A DNA stretch of 64,000 bases, taken from Blepharisma japonicum. Taxonomy: Eukaryota; Ciliophora; Heterotrichea; Heterotrichida; Blepharismidae. Location of the stretch: contig CATKHK010000033.1 of the NCBI GenBank assembly GCA_949751835.1, positions 248,001 to 312,000 of the forward strand, given 5' to 3'. A program made the position numbers and the translations under genes. Of this stretch, positions 42,988-52,373 are shown one piece after another (within the stretch, counting starts at the first letter, position 1; every line of letters starts with the position of its first letter). Under the pieces are notes generated by a model, which was not told the origin of the DNA, did no database searches, and worked only from the letters and a program-made list of their open reading frames with translations.

Positions 42988-44847
42988 ATGTCAAATAATG
43001 AATTAGATTGATTTGAATTTGAAACCAGAATGAGAACTCTGGTTGCTGAGCTGATTGAACCTTCTATTCAGCGAATAGGAAAAGAGAAAGAAACTATCGA
43101 AAAAATATTGACAAAACAGAAAGATACAAGAAACAGATTGAAAGCTGCAGAGTCTTTGTTTGGCTCTGGAGAACACAAAAGTGGGTGGATGATGAGTATT
43201 GAAACTCAAATTCGCTATTTAGTTGAAAACTTCGCAGATCATAAAGAAGAAATCAAAAACAGCTTAAACCTCTCAAAAAGGCAGTTTGATGATTTAAGTA
43301 TTCAGTTTAAAACTGTCAAAAACAGCTTTGCTGAACTAGAAGCCAAGGTTAAGGAAAATAATGAAAGAATTTCAGCGTTGGATTGCAAATTAGACTCGAA
43401 TTATAGAACCCTTACTGAATATTTAGATGCAAGTAAGAAAGATCTGAAAGAAACTTATGATAGTATGATGGCTGCAACTGTGAGGTCTCAAAAAACTGCA
43501 GAAAGTGCAAGCACAAGAGTCAGCGACATTCATTCTCGTATAAATGATTTATCAACTTATCAAGAAAAACTTTCTTCTGCACAAAGAGAATTTGCTATTC
43601 AGATCCAAAAAATTCAGCAAGAAAAATGCTCTGTCGAGCAGCTGTTAACAGAAACACATAAGTACTCATCAAGAATTGAAGAAGCCTATACAGTGAATAG
43701 ACGTTTGGAAGATCAATTTATTGAACTTATTCGTTATATTGATATTTATTTGCCAGATGAAATTCAGATTTCTGTTTCGGATAATCTTTATCCCTTCTTA
43801 GATGACGTACAAATGATTAAATGAATTCAATTTGAGGAAGAACGTAGGAAAGATATAAGAAAAAAAGCCACAGATTTTGATAATCATAGCAATTTGAGAG
43901 GGATCATGAGAAAAGCTGTTGAAAATGCAAAAAGATCAGATAGCAGAACTGAGGATATTAGATATGGGTTGCTAAAACTAAGACACCAGACAATAGAAGA
44001 ACAAAAGCCAAAAGTAGAAGAAGTTAAGCAGCCGAAAGAAATTTTTAAAAGATCGCAGCCAAAAAATGAAGAGCCTTCAGAAGAAGATATGAAGACAGTT
44101 AAAAAGTTTTTCCTCGATGATGATGCATGAAAAAAAGCAATTTCAGATGACATAAAACTTATAAAAGAACTGATTTCACATGAAAAACTTAAAATTGAAG
44201 CTTCAAGCAAAGAAATTATCAATATCAAGATTGAGATGAAGGCGAAGTTTGATGAAATGAAAATTGATATCGAAGTAATGCAAAATGAGTACGTTGATCT
44301 AGATAAAAGAATTAAATCAGCTGATATGATTGTGGATAAAGGAAATGCGGATTTAAGAAATAAAATGAATTCTATTAATGAACAGTTAAAAGAGCTTGGA
44401 AAAATAATCCCTAGTTTAGTAGAGTTCGATTTGATGGCCTGCTCTGCGCTTTTGTATAGTAGTGAAGATGAGGTAATAAACAGTAAAGAATTTTCTCCAA
44501 AAAATAAAGAAATTAGAGAGAGCACAATAAATTTACCATCAATTGGCTCGAAAAGATCTTCATACTTAGAAATAGAAGGCTTAAAACCCATCTCACAATT
44601 GCCTAAGCCAGATATACCAAAATTAATAGCAAGCTATTTTAGTTCAGTCCAATGCAAATTTGAAAATACAATTTATTCGCGAAAATTGCTTATAGAAAAA
44701 ATGGAAAATTTGATTAGACCTATATGATTCTCAATTTTCTCACAAATGCCAGAAATGATGACTAAAAAGCATCTTAAAAAAGGAAATAAAACAAAGCACA
44801 GACAAAATTTAAGTCTTTCCATTAGCAAAGATATTGATAATGTTTAA
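42988..44847 (+). CDS. Long coiled-coil protein, 619 aa
   Basis: ATG 42988 (MSNNELDWFEFETRMRTLVA) to TAA 44847; TGA=Trp occurs at least four times. Most of the chain is predicted coiled coil (IGKEKETIEKILTKQKDTRN, SIQFKTVKNSFAELEAKVKE, QKIQQEKCSVEQLLTETHKY, NEYVDLDKRIKSADMIVDKG) interrupted by acidic linkers (KPKVEEVKQPKEIFKRS). The C-terminus is basic (MMTKKHLKKGNKTKHRQ). Ciliates have many such axonemal or basal-body proteins; no specific family was recognised. A downstream ATG at 43030 could also be the start. Confidence 0.75.
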
Positions 44848-45433
44848 TAAAATTATTTTAAAATGTTTTAATACTATAAAAATTTATGAAAGAAGGTAAG
44901 AAAATTGAGCTAAAGATTTTAGATAGCTAAGAAGATGGATATATCAATGATAAAATGAAATTTCATGTCTGAAGTCGTTACCGATAGGAAATATTCTATA
45001 TCAGAAAAATGAAAATATTTATGAAATCAATGGCGAGATGTGCTTATACAAAATTCTACCAAAAAGAGAAAAAATAAGCTAAGAAGTTGCCTATTTGATG
45101 TTAAAAGAACTATTTTAGACAGCTTTGAGAGAATTTCGACACTGATATTGTAAGCTTATAAAATTAATAAAAGGACTTCTGAGGGGTGATGATTGGAGCT
45201 TTTTGAATTATTAGATTTTACAGAAATATTAAGCATATTCCGATTTACGCACTGATCAAATATGCTTAGCGATATAGGTATAGAGGTGCAAGTTTTAATT
45301 GCCTCCTGGGAAATGTGTATCTTGCATTCTCACTCTAGAAAGCGTTAGACTGATCTGGTCTTGAAAATAATTCATTGGATTGTAGTCCATGATTAAATGA
45401 TTTTTAATCTAATTATTAAATAATTCATAGTAG
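44848..45433. other. Intergenic region with possible decayed gene or small ORF
   Basis: Stop-rich 586-base region. In one frame ATG 44935 to TAA 45151 codes 72 residues (MDISMIKWNF..., with TGA as Trp). In another frame a stretch LPIGNILYQKNENIYEINGE then MCLYKILPKREKIS looks coding but is closed by TAA and TAG, as in ALREFRHWYCKLIKLIKG further on. The two stretches overlap and are in different frames, so this may be a degenerate gene or chance. No expression or homology evidence is available. Confidence 0.3.
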
Positions 45434-48244
45434 ATGAATTTTCTAGCATCAAAAATCCTATTAGCTTCTTTATTTATTTTTTCAATGACTTGCATCATGT
45501 TTCTTGCATTTTCCTCTTATCAGAATCAAAGTTACATAAAAACCTCCAACTTTAAGAATGCTTTCGATATTGATGATCCTTATATTAAAGAAAGCTATGG
45601 GCTCAATACTTCTGAAAAATCAGACATAGAAAATAAGCCTATAAATATTTCTGATTCTATGAATACTCAAATAAACTCAATTGATCATCGTAATAAATTA
45701 AACGATACACCGATCTCAAATAAAATTGATGATCAAAATAACGAAAAAATAAAAAGTTCTGATACTTCTGAGATTTTCAAAAAAGGTGAGGAAAATCATG
45801 CAGAGGATAGGAATGAGCAAAATAATCAGGCGAATGATAAAGAGAAAGCTGAATCACATGCTGATAATGAAAAGATTCCTCAAAATTATTGAAGTTTAAG
45901 AAAGAGTCTGATGTCTTGAAATGATGATTTAATTGGCTCCATAAATACTGGAAAATTTGAAATGAATCCTGATTTTTCTATTTTTAACAATGCATCTTGT
46001 GTGCCGGATACATTTGGCATTAATTCAGTTGATTCTGCAAAATTTTATAATCCAGATATTATTTTTAAAAGATGTGATGATGGAAATCCTCCTTTTATGT
46101 GACTAGAAAACAAGTAATTTTTATACAGTTCCCTTATAATGAATTGCACTAATGAGCCCAAATATGCACTTGGAAGCCCTCCAGAAAACGAGGTTTTAGG
46201 TCCTCCAATCACTCATCGGCACATTTGGACTCCATATATGTCACCGATAGATATCGGTAACTCTGAATATATCTATGGCCGTTGTGGTGTTATTCACCAA
46301 TCTATTCTAAAAAACAAAAGATCTGAAGCAGCTGCTGATAGAGCTAAAAATAAAACTTCAGAAATTAAGTCAAGCCTGAATTTAAAGCATGTAAGACCCT
46401 TAACTGTTGTCTATGTCTTAATTGATTCAGTATCAAGATATCATTTTTATAGAAGCTTGCCAAAAACTATTGATTATTTGAACTCAGAACTTATTTATGG
46501 AAAATACAAAAATAATTTTGTAGGGTATGATTTTATTATTAACAATGCAATTGGAGGGAACACTCCTCCTAATATGGAGGCAATATTTTATGGTCACAAT
46601 AAAACGGTTCATGATAGATTATTGGATAAGGCTAACTCTAGAAGATGGTATGATAAGCCAAAGTTTGATGAGGTTCAAAAAGAAGCAATATGAAGAATTT
46701 TCGAAAACTATGGCTTTGTTACAGCAATGGGATATGAAACTGTATGGGAGTATGCTTCGACAATGTTTGGCAGATACATTTACACTGACCATAGGATTTT
46801 TAATTTTATCACTGCTGGATCTCCATTATTTCGATATAAAGATAACACAGAAAAGCAGCGATGCTATGGGACAAAAGATCTTCATCGCCATTTATTTGAA
46901 TATACAGTAGACTTTATAGATAACTATTCAGAAATAAATAAATTCATTTATTTGCATCTTTCAGAAGCTCATGAAATGACTGGAACCGTCATTCGCACAG
47001 TTGACTCTGATCTAGTTTGACTTCTCTCTTCAGTATTTGAAAGATTCAATAAGAAAACAGACGAAGATGTAGTGATATTACTTGGATCTGATCACGGATT
47101 ATATTCATCCAATTGGGATGATCGTTTTGAAAGTACAATGGAAAATCATCTTCCTTTTCAGTTTCTATTTGCAAATAAAAATCTTATTTCGAGATTAGGC
47201 CCTTATACAAATGAAATTTTAAGGAAAAATGCACAAAGGGTCGTAGGAAGATTTGACTGATTTTTGACTTTAAGGCAGCTTGCTGTCACTCCTTATACTA
47301 GGCTAACTGATTCTAGCTTTATCTATAATGAATGAAAGAAAAATATTCCTGCTTCTAATGCTCATAGTGTATTTGTAGAAAAATCGCTTGACAATAGGAC
47401 TTGCAGCGAGCTTGATACAGCTGAAAATCATTGTAGCTGCCCAAACTGGAAAAATATTGATAAAAATGATGAAGAGAAAAATGTTCATGCCAAAACTTTA
47501 ATTGACCTAGGGATGAATTTAATAAACACACAAATCAATAAAACCAAAGCTTCTAATTATTGTGAATCTTTGAGTTTTAAAGAAGCAATTGAAATAAAAA
47601 TTTTAAATTGGAGTGATACAGCTCTTATAAGACTGCTAAGATATAAAATCGTTATCAGTGTGAATGAAGATGAAAAAGCATTATTTAAGCTATATGGACA
47701 AATCTCCAATTCAAAAGACTCACAAAAAGAAGATGAAACCCACCCATTATTTCAAGTCCCTTTTTTAAGCTCCATTGATTATATCCAATTAAGAAAAATT
47801 GAAAGAGTTAGTTTTAATTATAACTATTGCAATCTAATTGGAAAACTGCATAGCATTGATGAAGGATGATGCATTTGCAGGGAGCGAGGACTTAAAAATT
47901 TCTTTAAAAATGATAAGTTAGTTGATCAGTATTTGAGAACCAAAAAAAGATTTTCTATAAATGTTGGATCAGAAAACTCAAGTTGTGAAACAACTTGTAA
48001 TAAAATTAACAAAAATTGTGAAAAGTTAGAATTCGAATTATTAAATTCTAAGAATTTTTTGAAAGAATATTGGCTAGACTATGTAACTAATGATAAAGAT
48101 TATACCATCCTCAAAGAAATGAAAAAAGAAATAAAGAGCGACATATTAGGAATAGAAAATAAAACACTCCATATATTTAGCAATTCCACATTTTCATGCA
48201 AAATTTCTAAGCGGAATGTTAGACCAATCTGTCCTTGTGCTTAA
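45434..48244 (+). CDS. DUF229 sulfatase-like type II membrane protein, 931 aa
   Basis: ATG 45434; an N-terminal signal-anchor (MNFLASKILLASLFIFSMTC) is followed by a low-complexity Asn/Asp/Lys/Glu stalk of ~130 residues. A 15-nt intron (46114-46128) lies after FMWLENN. The core is alkaline-phosphatase/sulfatase-like: VVYVLIDSVSRYHFYR, NNAIGGNTPPNMEAIFYG, a metal-binding GSDHG, and FIYLHLSEAHE, all DUF229 landmarks. The C-terminal ~200 residues are cysteine-rich (CSELDTAENHCSCPNW, SSCETTCNKINKNCEK, RPICPCA) and likely lumenal. Several TGA=Trp codons occur. A surface or Golgi hydrolase is likely; the substrate is unknown. Confidence 0.82.
46114..46128 (+). other. 15-nt intron (DUF229 gene)
   Basis: Sequence gtaatttttatacag, bridging MWLENN and SLIMNCTNEPKY. 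Confidence 0.9.
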
Positions 48245-48305
48245 AATAACTTATCAATTTTCAGCATTATTTAATTAATTAATATTTTGCAAAAATCAAT
48301 AAATC

Positions 48306-48782
48306 TTAAGAGATAAACAAATTATCTGCTGACAATGCTTTCCTCAGCAGCTCATCTAAATTCTTTTTGATTACTTTAATATTTTTAATTTCCAATTTGT
48401 CTTGTGATTCATTCAGGCTATTAAAAATTTTTTCTTCTATAATCTTTCTGTCAGTTCTAAATGCTACACTTCTAGCTTGAGTGCTGGAGCTAAAGGTTTT
48501 CATTTCATAAGAGTTTGATTCAGGTGCGCAGCTTATTTCTTTGGATATTTTAAGAGCATTTTCAAGATCTTCATTAAACTGTTTTGGATCATCAATAAAT
48601 CTTTCGTTACGCTTAGATGAGCGATATTGCTCTACTGTCATTCCGAGAGATATTGCTAATGCAGTCTCTACATCATCTTCTCCTTCACATTCTTGGTAAG
48701 GGATATCAATTGGTTGGAGTCTTGGCTCGGTTGACGATTCATTAGACGTAATTTGTGTCACATCCTTAATTCCAGTGACCAT
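48306..48782 (-). CDS. Protein with UIM-like ubiquitin-interacting motifs, 158 aa
   Basis: ATG 48782 (MVTGIKDVTQITSNES) to TAA 48306, no TGA. Two motifs match the UIM pattern (acidic residues, then E-x-A-L-x-x-S): DDVETALAISLGMTVEQY near 36-53 and FNEDLENALKISKE near 69-82. The remainder is charged and helical (EEKIFNSLNESQDKLE). UIMs bind ubiquitin; such small proteins occur in endosomal sorting and proteasome-related complexes. The exact partner is unknown. Confidence 0.75.
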   Translation of the reverse strand: MVTGIKDVTQITSNESSTEPRLQPIDIPYQECEGEDDVETALAISLGMTVEQYRSSKRNERFIDDPKQFNEDLENALKISKEISCAPESNSYEMKTFSSSTQARSVAFRTDRKIIEEKIFNSLNESQDKLEIKNIKVIKKNLDELLRKALSADNLFIS

Positions 48783-49098
48783 TTTCTATAAGAATTTTTT
48801 TGTTTTTATTAATGTGAAAGGATCTCAGACACAGGAATCCAATAAATACTGAGAGTGTGATAATTTATAAAGCTCTTCTTTATTTCATCAGAAATATGCG
48901 GAAATTAATTGAAACTGCTTTAGAGAATTACTTTTATTTTAAATTTATCGATCTATCAATATTAATCAGGATCAAAGTCTTAAAAACTTTATTTTTTAAA
49001 AGAGCTTTCTTAAAAGAAAAAGCAAATATTAAAATAGTGCCTCTATCAAAGATACTTGAGGCTTAAGAGTATTTTTATTAACAGCTGTCATATAGTTA
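48783..49098. other. Intergenic region with an uncertain 56-aa ORF
   Basis: A frame from ATG 48896 to TAA 49064 encodes 56 Lys/Ile-rich residues (MRKLIETALENYFYFKF...). It is AT-rich, short, and has no recognisable motif or convincing context, so it is left as uncertain. The rest of the 316 bases is AT-rich spacer between a divergent-looking pair of minus-strand genes. Confidence 0.3.
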
Positions 49099-50547
49099 TT
49101 ATAATTTCAGTAAGTTTTTGAGGTAATTAGGAACTTCTTCTTCATTTTTGATATTTTTGTGTTTTGCTATCGCAGCTCCAACAAATTTAAACATAATATT
49201 TTCGGAAAATTTGCAAATACTTAAGATGTCTCCTGCTATATCATTTGTCATCTCAATTACGACATCCTCAACATACTGTAGTGTAACAATTCTCATGAGT
49301 TGCTGAATAGCAAGATAATCAAGTGTTCCTTCAATAACTTGTGATTTATGTTCGTAATAGTTTCTGTTTTTGTTTATGATATCTAAGTCACCTTCGAATT
49401 TGGCAATTTTCTGCCAAGTTTCGTCAACTAAATCATAGACAAGTTCTTTTATGGCTACATAAGTATCCAGACTTAAATCAGGTCTTTCTCTTCTTATGTC
49501 AGCTTCTCCATTATATGGTCGGTTTATTCATTGAATGTATCTCAAAGTTTCTTCTTTTTGGTCTCTGAGAGCTTTAATTCTAGCATCCAAGTGGTTTAAT
49601 TCATCGCTTACTTCTGATAGAATTTCATATGTAGGCTTATACATGTCTTCACTTGAAATTTCAATGTTTCCTAGATTTTGCATAATTAATTCTTTTGGAG
49701 GAGCTTGACCAAGCTCGATTTCAGCTAAAAAATCAACCCCTCTTTCAACTAATTTTGCATGAATTTGTTTTTTCTTTAGTAGATCTTCATGCTTGTTCAG
49801 AATTTTTCATCTTTCTTCATTCAATTCTTTAATTTTTTGCTCCTGATCAAGTAAATTTTGCTGCTGTTCCCTTTGTCTCTTTGCGATAATTTCATCAACC
49901 ATTCTTTTTCTTTGTTTTTCTGCCTGGTCTCCTCCCTCTTCAAGTGCACTTGCTAGTAAGACCTGGTTTTGCCTATCTAAATCCCCTCTCTTCAAAGCTT
50001 GATCAATATTTTCTGCCTTATTGATTATTCTTTCAAGATTTTTCAAACTCTTATAATCTCTTCGCTCTTGCTCTTCTTTAATCGCTTCCAAGCGCGTGTT
50101 TTCTCTTAGAGCAATATTCTCAAGATCTTTTTTCTTATCTTGAAGCTTTTCAAGCTCAATTTTTTTCTTCACAATTTCTTCTAAATGATTCAACCTTGTA
50201 GCTTTCATCAATTCCTCCTCAAGAGCGAGCTGTTTCTTTCTTATTTCAATTTCTCTTAGTCTGAAATCTGCAACTTGCTGCTTAGTATTTTCAATTGCAT
50301 CTGCATTGTTTAACTTTTCTGCTTCAATTTCTCTATTTAATAGTTACTTAAGTCTTTCGTTTAACCTTCTTTCTTCCCATTCCCAATCATTGAGTTTTTT
50401 TTGTTCCAGCTGAGCCTTTTTCAGCTGCAATTGCTGCCTTTTTTTACGAAACTAGCTAGTAATTACATCATCTTCAAGCTTAAGGACATCTTCTTCCTCC
50501 TTTTCCAGTTCAAGTTCCCATTCTAAAGGTCTCTGAGTCAGTTCCAT
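49099..50547 (-). CDS. Coiled-coil protein, 472 aa, two 15-nt introns
   Basis: ATG 50547 begins MELTQRPLEWELELEKEEED. Introns at 50452-50466 and 50333-50347 (forward coordinates) join LKLEDD to FRKKRQQLQL and NERLK to EIEAEKLNNAD; without them both exons hit a stop. Almost the entire chain is coiled coil with Lys/Glu-rich heptads (QQLQLKKAQLEQKKLNDWEW, EEIVKKKIELEKLQDKKKDL). A TGA=Trp sits in IQWINRPYNGE. The C-terminal ~150 residues are less charged (DYLAIQQLMRIVTLQYVEDV) and may fold. The start codon directly abuts the stop of the neighbouring methyltransferase gene. Family not recognised; a ciliary or centrosomal protein is likely from composition. Confidence 0.78.
50333..50347 (-). other. 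15-nt intron (second intron of the coiled-coil gene)
   Basis: Minus-strand sequence gtaactattaaatag; removal keeps the coiled-coil frame. Confidence 0.9.
50452..50466 (-). other. 15-nt intron (first intron of the coiled-coil gene)
   Basis: Minus-strand sequence gtaattactagctag; it contains a TAG that would otherwise close the frame. Confidence 0.9.
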
Positions 50548-51219
50548 TTATTCTAAATTATTAAATTTAATTGTATACAAAATATAAGTATGCATTTGGA
50601 GCTCTATAAAATCTCTATAGCCCTGAGCTTTATTTTCACTTGGACTTTCTCTATATCTTTCATCTAGCAATGGGGATGATTCTACTTGGAGTCCAGCTTG
50701 CTCAATTTCTGTAATAAAGACAGGAGTCATTTTTCGTTTATTCGGCATTATAATATAGCATCTTCCTGCTGGAGCTAAATGTGCTGCAATTGTTCGAATA
50801 AGCTCTCTTATCGGTGCTCCATCATAAATAAGATCACTCCCTATTATGAAATCAAATCGTGTATTCAAATAAGTGCTTTCATTTGTCCAATCCATGAATT
50901 TGATGCTAACTCTTGAGCGATTTAACGCTGCGTTTTCTGTCATATTAGCAATAACTCTCTCGTTATAATCAGTCAAAACAATTTCTTCAAAATTCCTATA
51001 CTTGCTACAAGTGATCCCTGCTAGCCCAGAACCACTCCCTAGTTCTAATATTTTCCCATGCAGATGTTCAGACCACAATACAAATCTTGCAAGAACAATG
51101 CCTGATTCTCATTGATGAACACCATCGTTGCCTGTTTGGAAGAAAACTTGGTCTTTAATATCAATATTTTTGTTTTCTTCCAATAATATGTGCCTTATAA
51201 CTGGAGGAGGAAGGTTCAT
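50548..51219 (-). CDS. Protein methyltransferase, METTL21/EEF-lysine-methyltransferase type, 223 aa
   Basis: ATG 51219 (MNLPPPVIRHILLEENKN), a TGA=Trp in VHQWESGIVLARFV, then the SAM-binding motifs: HGKILELGSGSGLAGI (motif I), VLTDYN (acidic post-I), IKFMDW, and FDFIIGSDLIYD (motif II region, IGSDLIY in place of the usual ASDVVY). This layout, including the QxWESGxxLARF entry segment, is that of the METTL21/FAM86 group, which methylates lysines on chaperones and elongation factors. Substrate unknown. The stop TAA at 50548 lies immediately before the ATG of the next minus-strand gene. Confidence 0.85.
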
Positions 51220-51283
51220 CCTTGTCAGATTTTTAAAAATGGAAAAATGGAAATATGGAATTAGCTGATTTTATAAGTAAATA

Positions 51284-52330
51284 ATGGAAGCGCCATCATG
51301 GCTAATACTAGGAGGAGTTGGATATATTGGCCGCAACCTGGTGATGCATCTATTGGAGAATAACCTAGCATCTCATATTACAGTTGCAGATAAAGTCGTT
51401 CCAGCCATGGCACATCTGCATCCTAGATATGAAGAATTTTTTTCAAGAGTCGAGTTCGTCCAAACGGATTTAAGCAGAAACCCTGCCAAGGCATTTACAA
51501 GAGATTTCGACTATATAGTCAACCTAGCAGGCGAGACTCGCTCTGGCATGCCTGAAAGTGCTCACAGACAGAGCTCTGTAGGCGTCATAAACGCTTGCAA
51601 GGATCGCATAGGCAGAGCTAAATGGATTGAAATTTCAAGCGCAAAAGTTTACAGAAGCTCCAATAGACCAAACAATGAAGAAAGTTCACCTGAGCCTTGG
51701 ACTCTTGAAGGGACTTGGAGACTTAATGCAGAAAGGGCACTTGAAGGGGTAAACCATGTCATTCTAAGGCCTGGGCTTGTTTATGGTAAAGGAGATTTAA
51801 CAACACTCACTCCGAGAGCTGTTCTTGCAGCTGTCTATAGAAGGATGAAGAAAAAGATGAAAGTTCTATGGGGATCTGATTTGAGAATTAATACGGTCTA
51901 TGTCAGTGACTTGATAAATGCAATCGTTCATACTAAGGATCTGAATGGAGTCTTTAACGTAGCTGATCCTAGCAATACAACTCAAGAAGATGTTAATAGA
52001 ATATTGCAAGATGTATTCAAAGTAAAGTGCTCTTATTATTCAAGAACGATATCAAACTTGGCATCACTACATGCAGTAGCTGAAGAGGCCAATCAAATCC
52101 ACATGGCTCCTTGGGCAGAAATCTGCGCTGAATCAGGAGTTGATTCACCAATTTCTCCTTTTGTTGAAGAAGAAAATCTGAATGGAAGCCATATTTGTGT
52201 GGATGGGTCAAGAATCACTCAAACTGGGTTTGCTTATCAAAATCCTAGGATCACTCCTGAGTTGCTGACAGAGAGTTTAGGATTATTGATAGAAACAGGT
52301 GTTCTTCCAAATATATTAAACTCTAGTTAG
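51284..52330 (+). CDS. Extended SDR / NAD-dependent epimerase-like protein with altered active site, 348 aa
   Basis: N-terminal Rossmann motif WLILGGVGYIGRNLV (GGxGYxG) with Asp in VADKV, then VNLAGETRSG, WIEISSAKVYRSSN and ILRPGLVYGKGD. These match UDP-sugar epimerases and 3-beta-HSD-like SDRs. The expected catalytic Tyr-x-x-x-Lys after the Ser is replaced by TWRLNAERAL, with Trp and Asn in place of Tyr and Lys, so a standard epimerase reaction is doubtful. The C-terminal part (VFNVADPSNTTQEDVNRI) is the substrate-binding lobe. No TGA and no intron. It could be a non-catalytic NAD(P)-binding protein or act on an unusual substrate. Confidence 0.8.
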   Translation: MEAPSWLILGGVGYIGRNLVMHLLENNLASHITVADKVVPAMAHLHPRYEEFFSRVEFVQTDLSRNPAKAFTRDFDYIVNLAGETRSGMPESAHRQSSVGVINACKDRIGRAKWIEISSAKVYRSSNRPNNEESSPEPWTLEGTWRLNAERALEGVNHVILRPGLVYGKGDLTTLTPRAVLAAVYRRMKKKMKVLWGSDLRINTVYVSDLINAIVHTKDLNGVFNVADPSNTTQEDVNRILQDVFKVKCSYYSRTISNLASLHAVAEEANQIHMAPWAEICAESGVDSPISPFVEEENLNGSHICVDGSRITQTGFAYQNPRITPELLTESLGLLIETGVLPNILNSS

Positions 52331-52373
52331 CTAATCTATTAAATGTGAAACGGCTAATATAAGAATTGTTTAT

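Noticed and set aside
43884-44591. Long minus-strand ORF of ~235 aa opposite the coiled-coil gene
   Set aside because: It is the antisense of a low-complexity coiled coil (Ser/Phe/Ile-rich), a typical shadow; the plus-strand frame has the consistent coiled coil and proper stop.
44886-45160. Reading UAR as glutamine in this region
   Set aside because: All other genes in the window stop at TAA or TAG, so UAR=Gln would be inconsistent unless the segment came from another organism; kept only as a possibility in the findings.
48896-49066. Plus-strand 56-aa ORF
   Set aside because: Short, Lys/Ile-rich and AT-driven; no motif, signal or neighbour context supports it.
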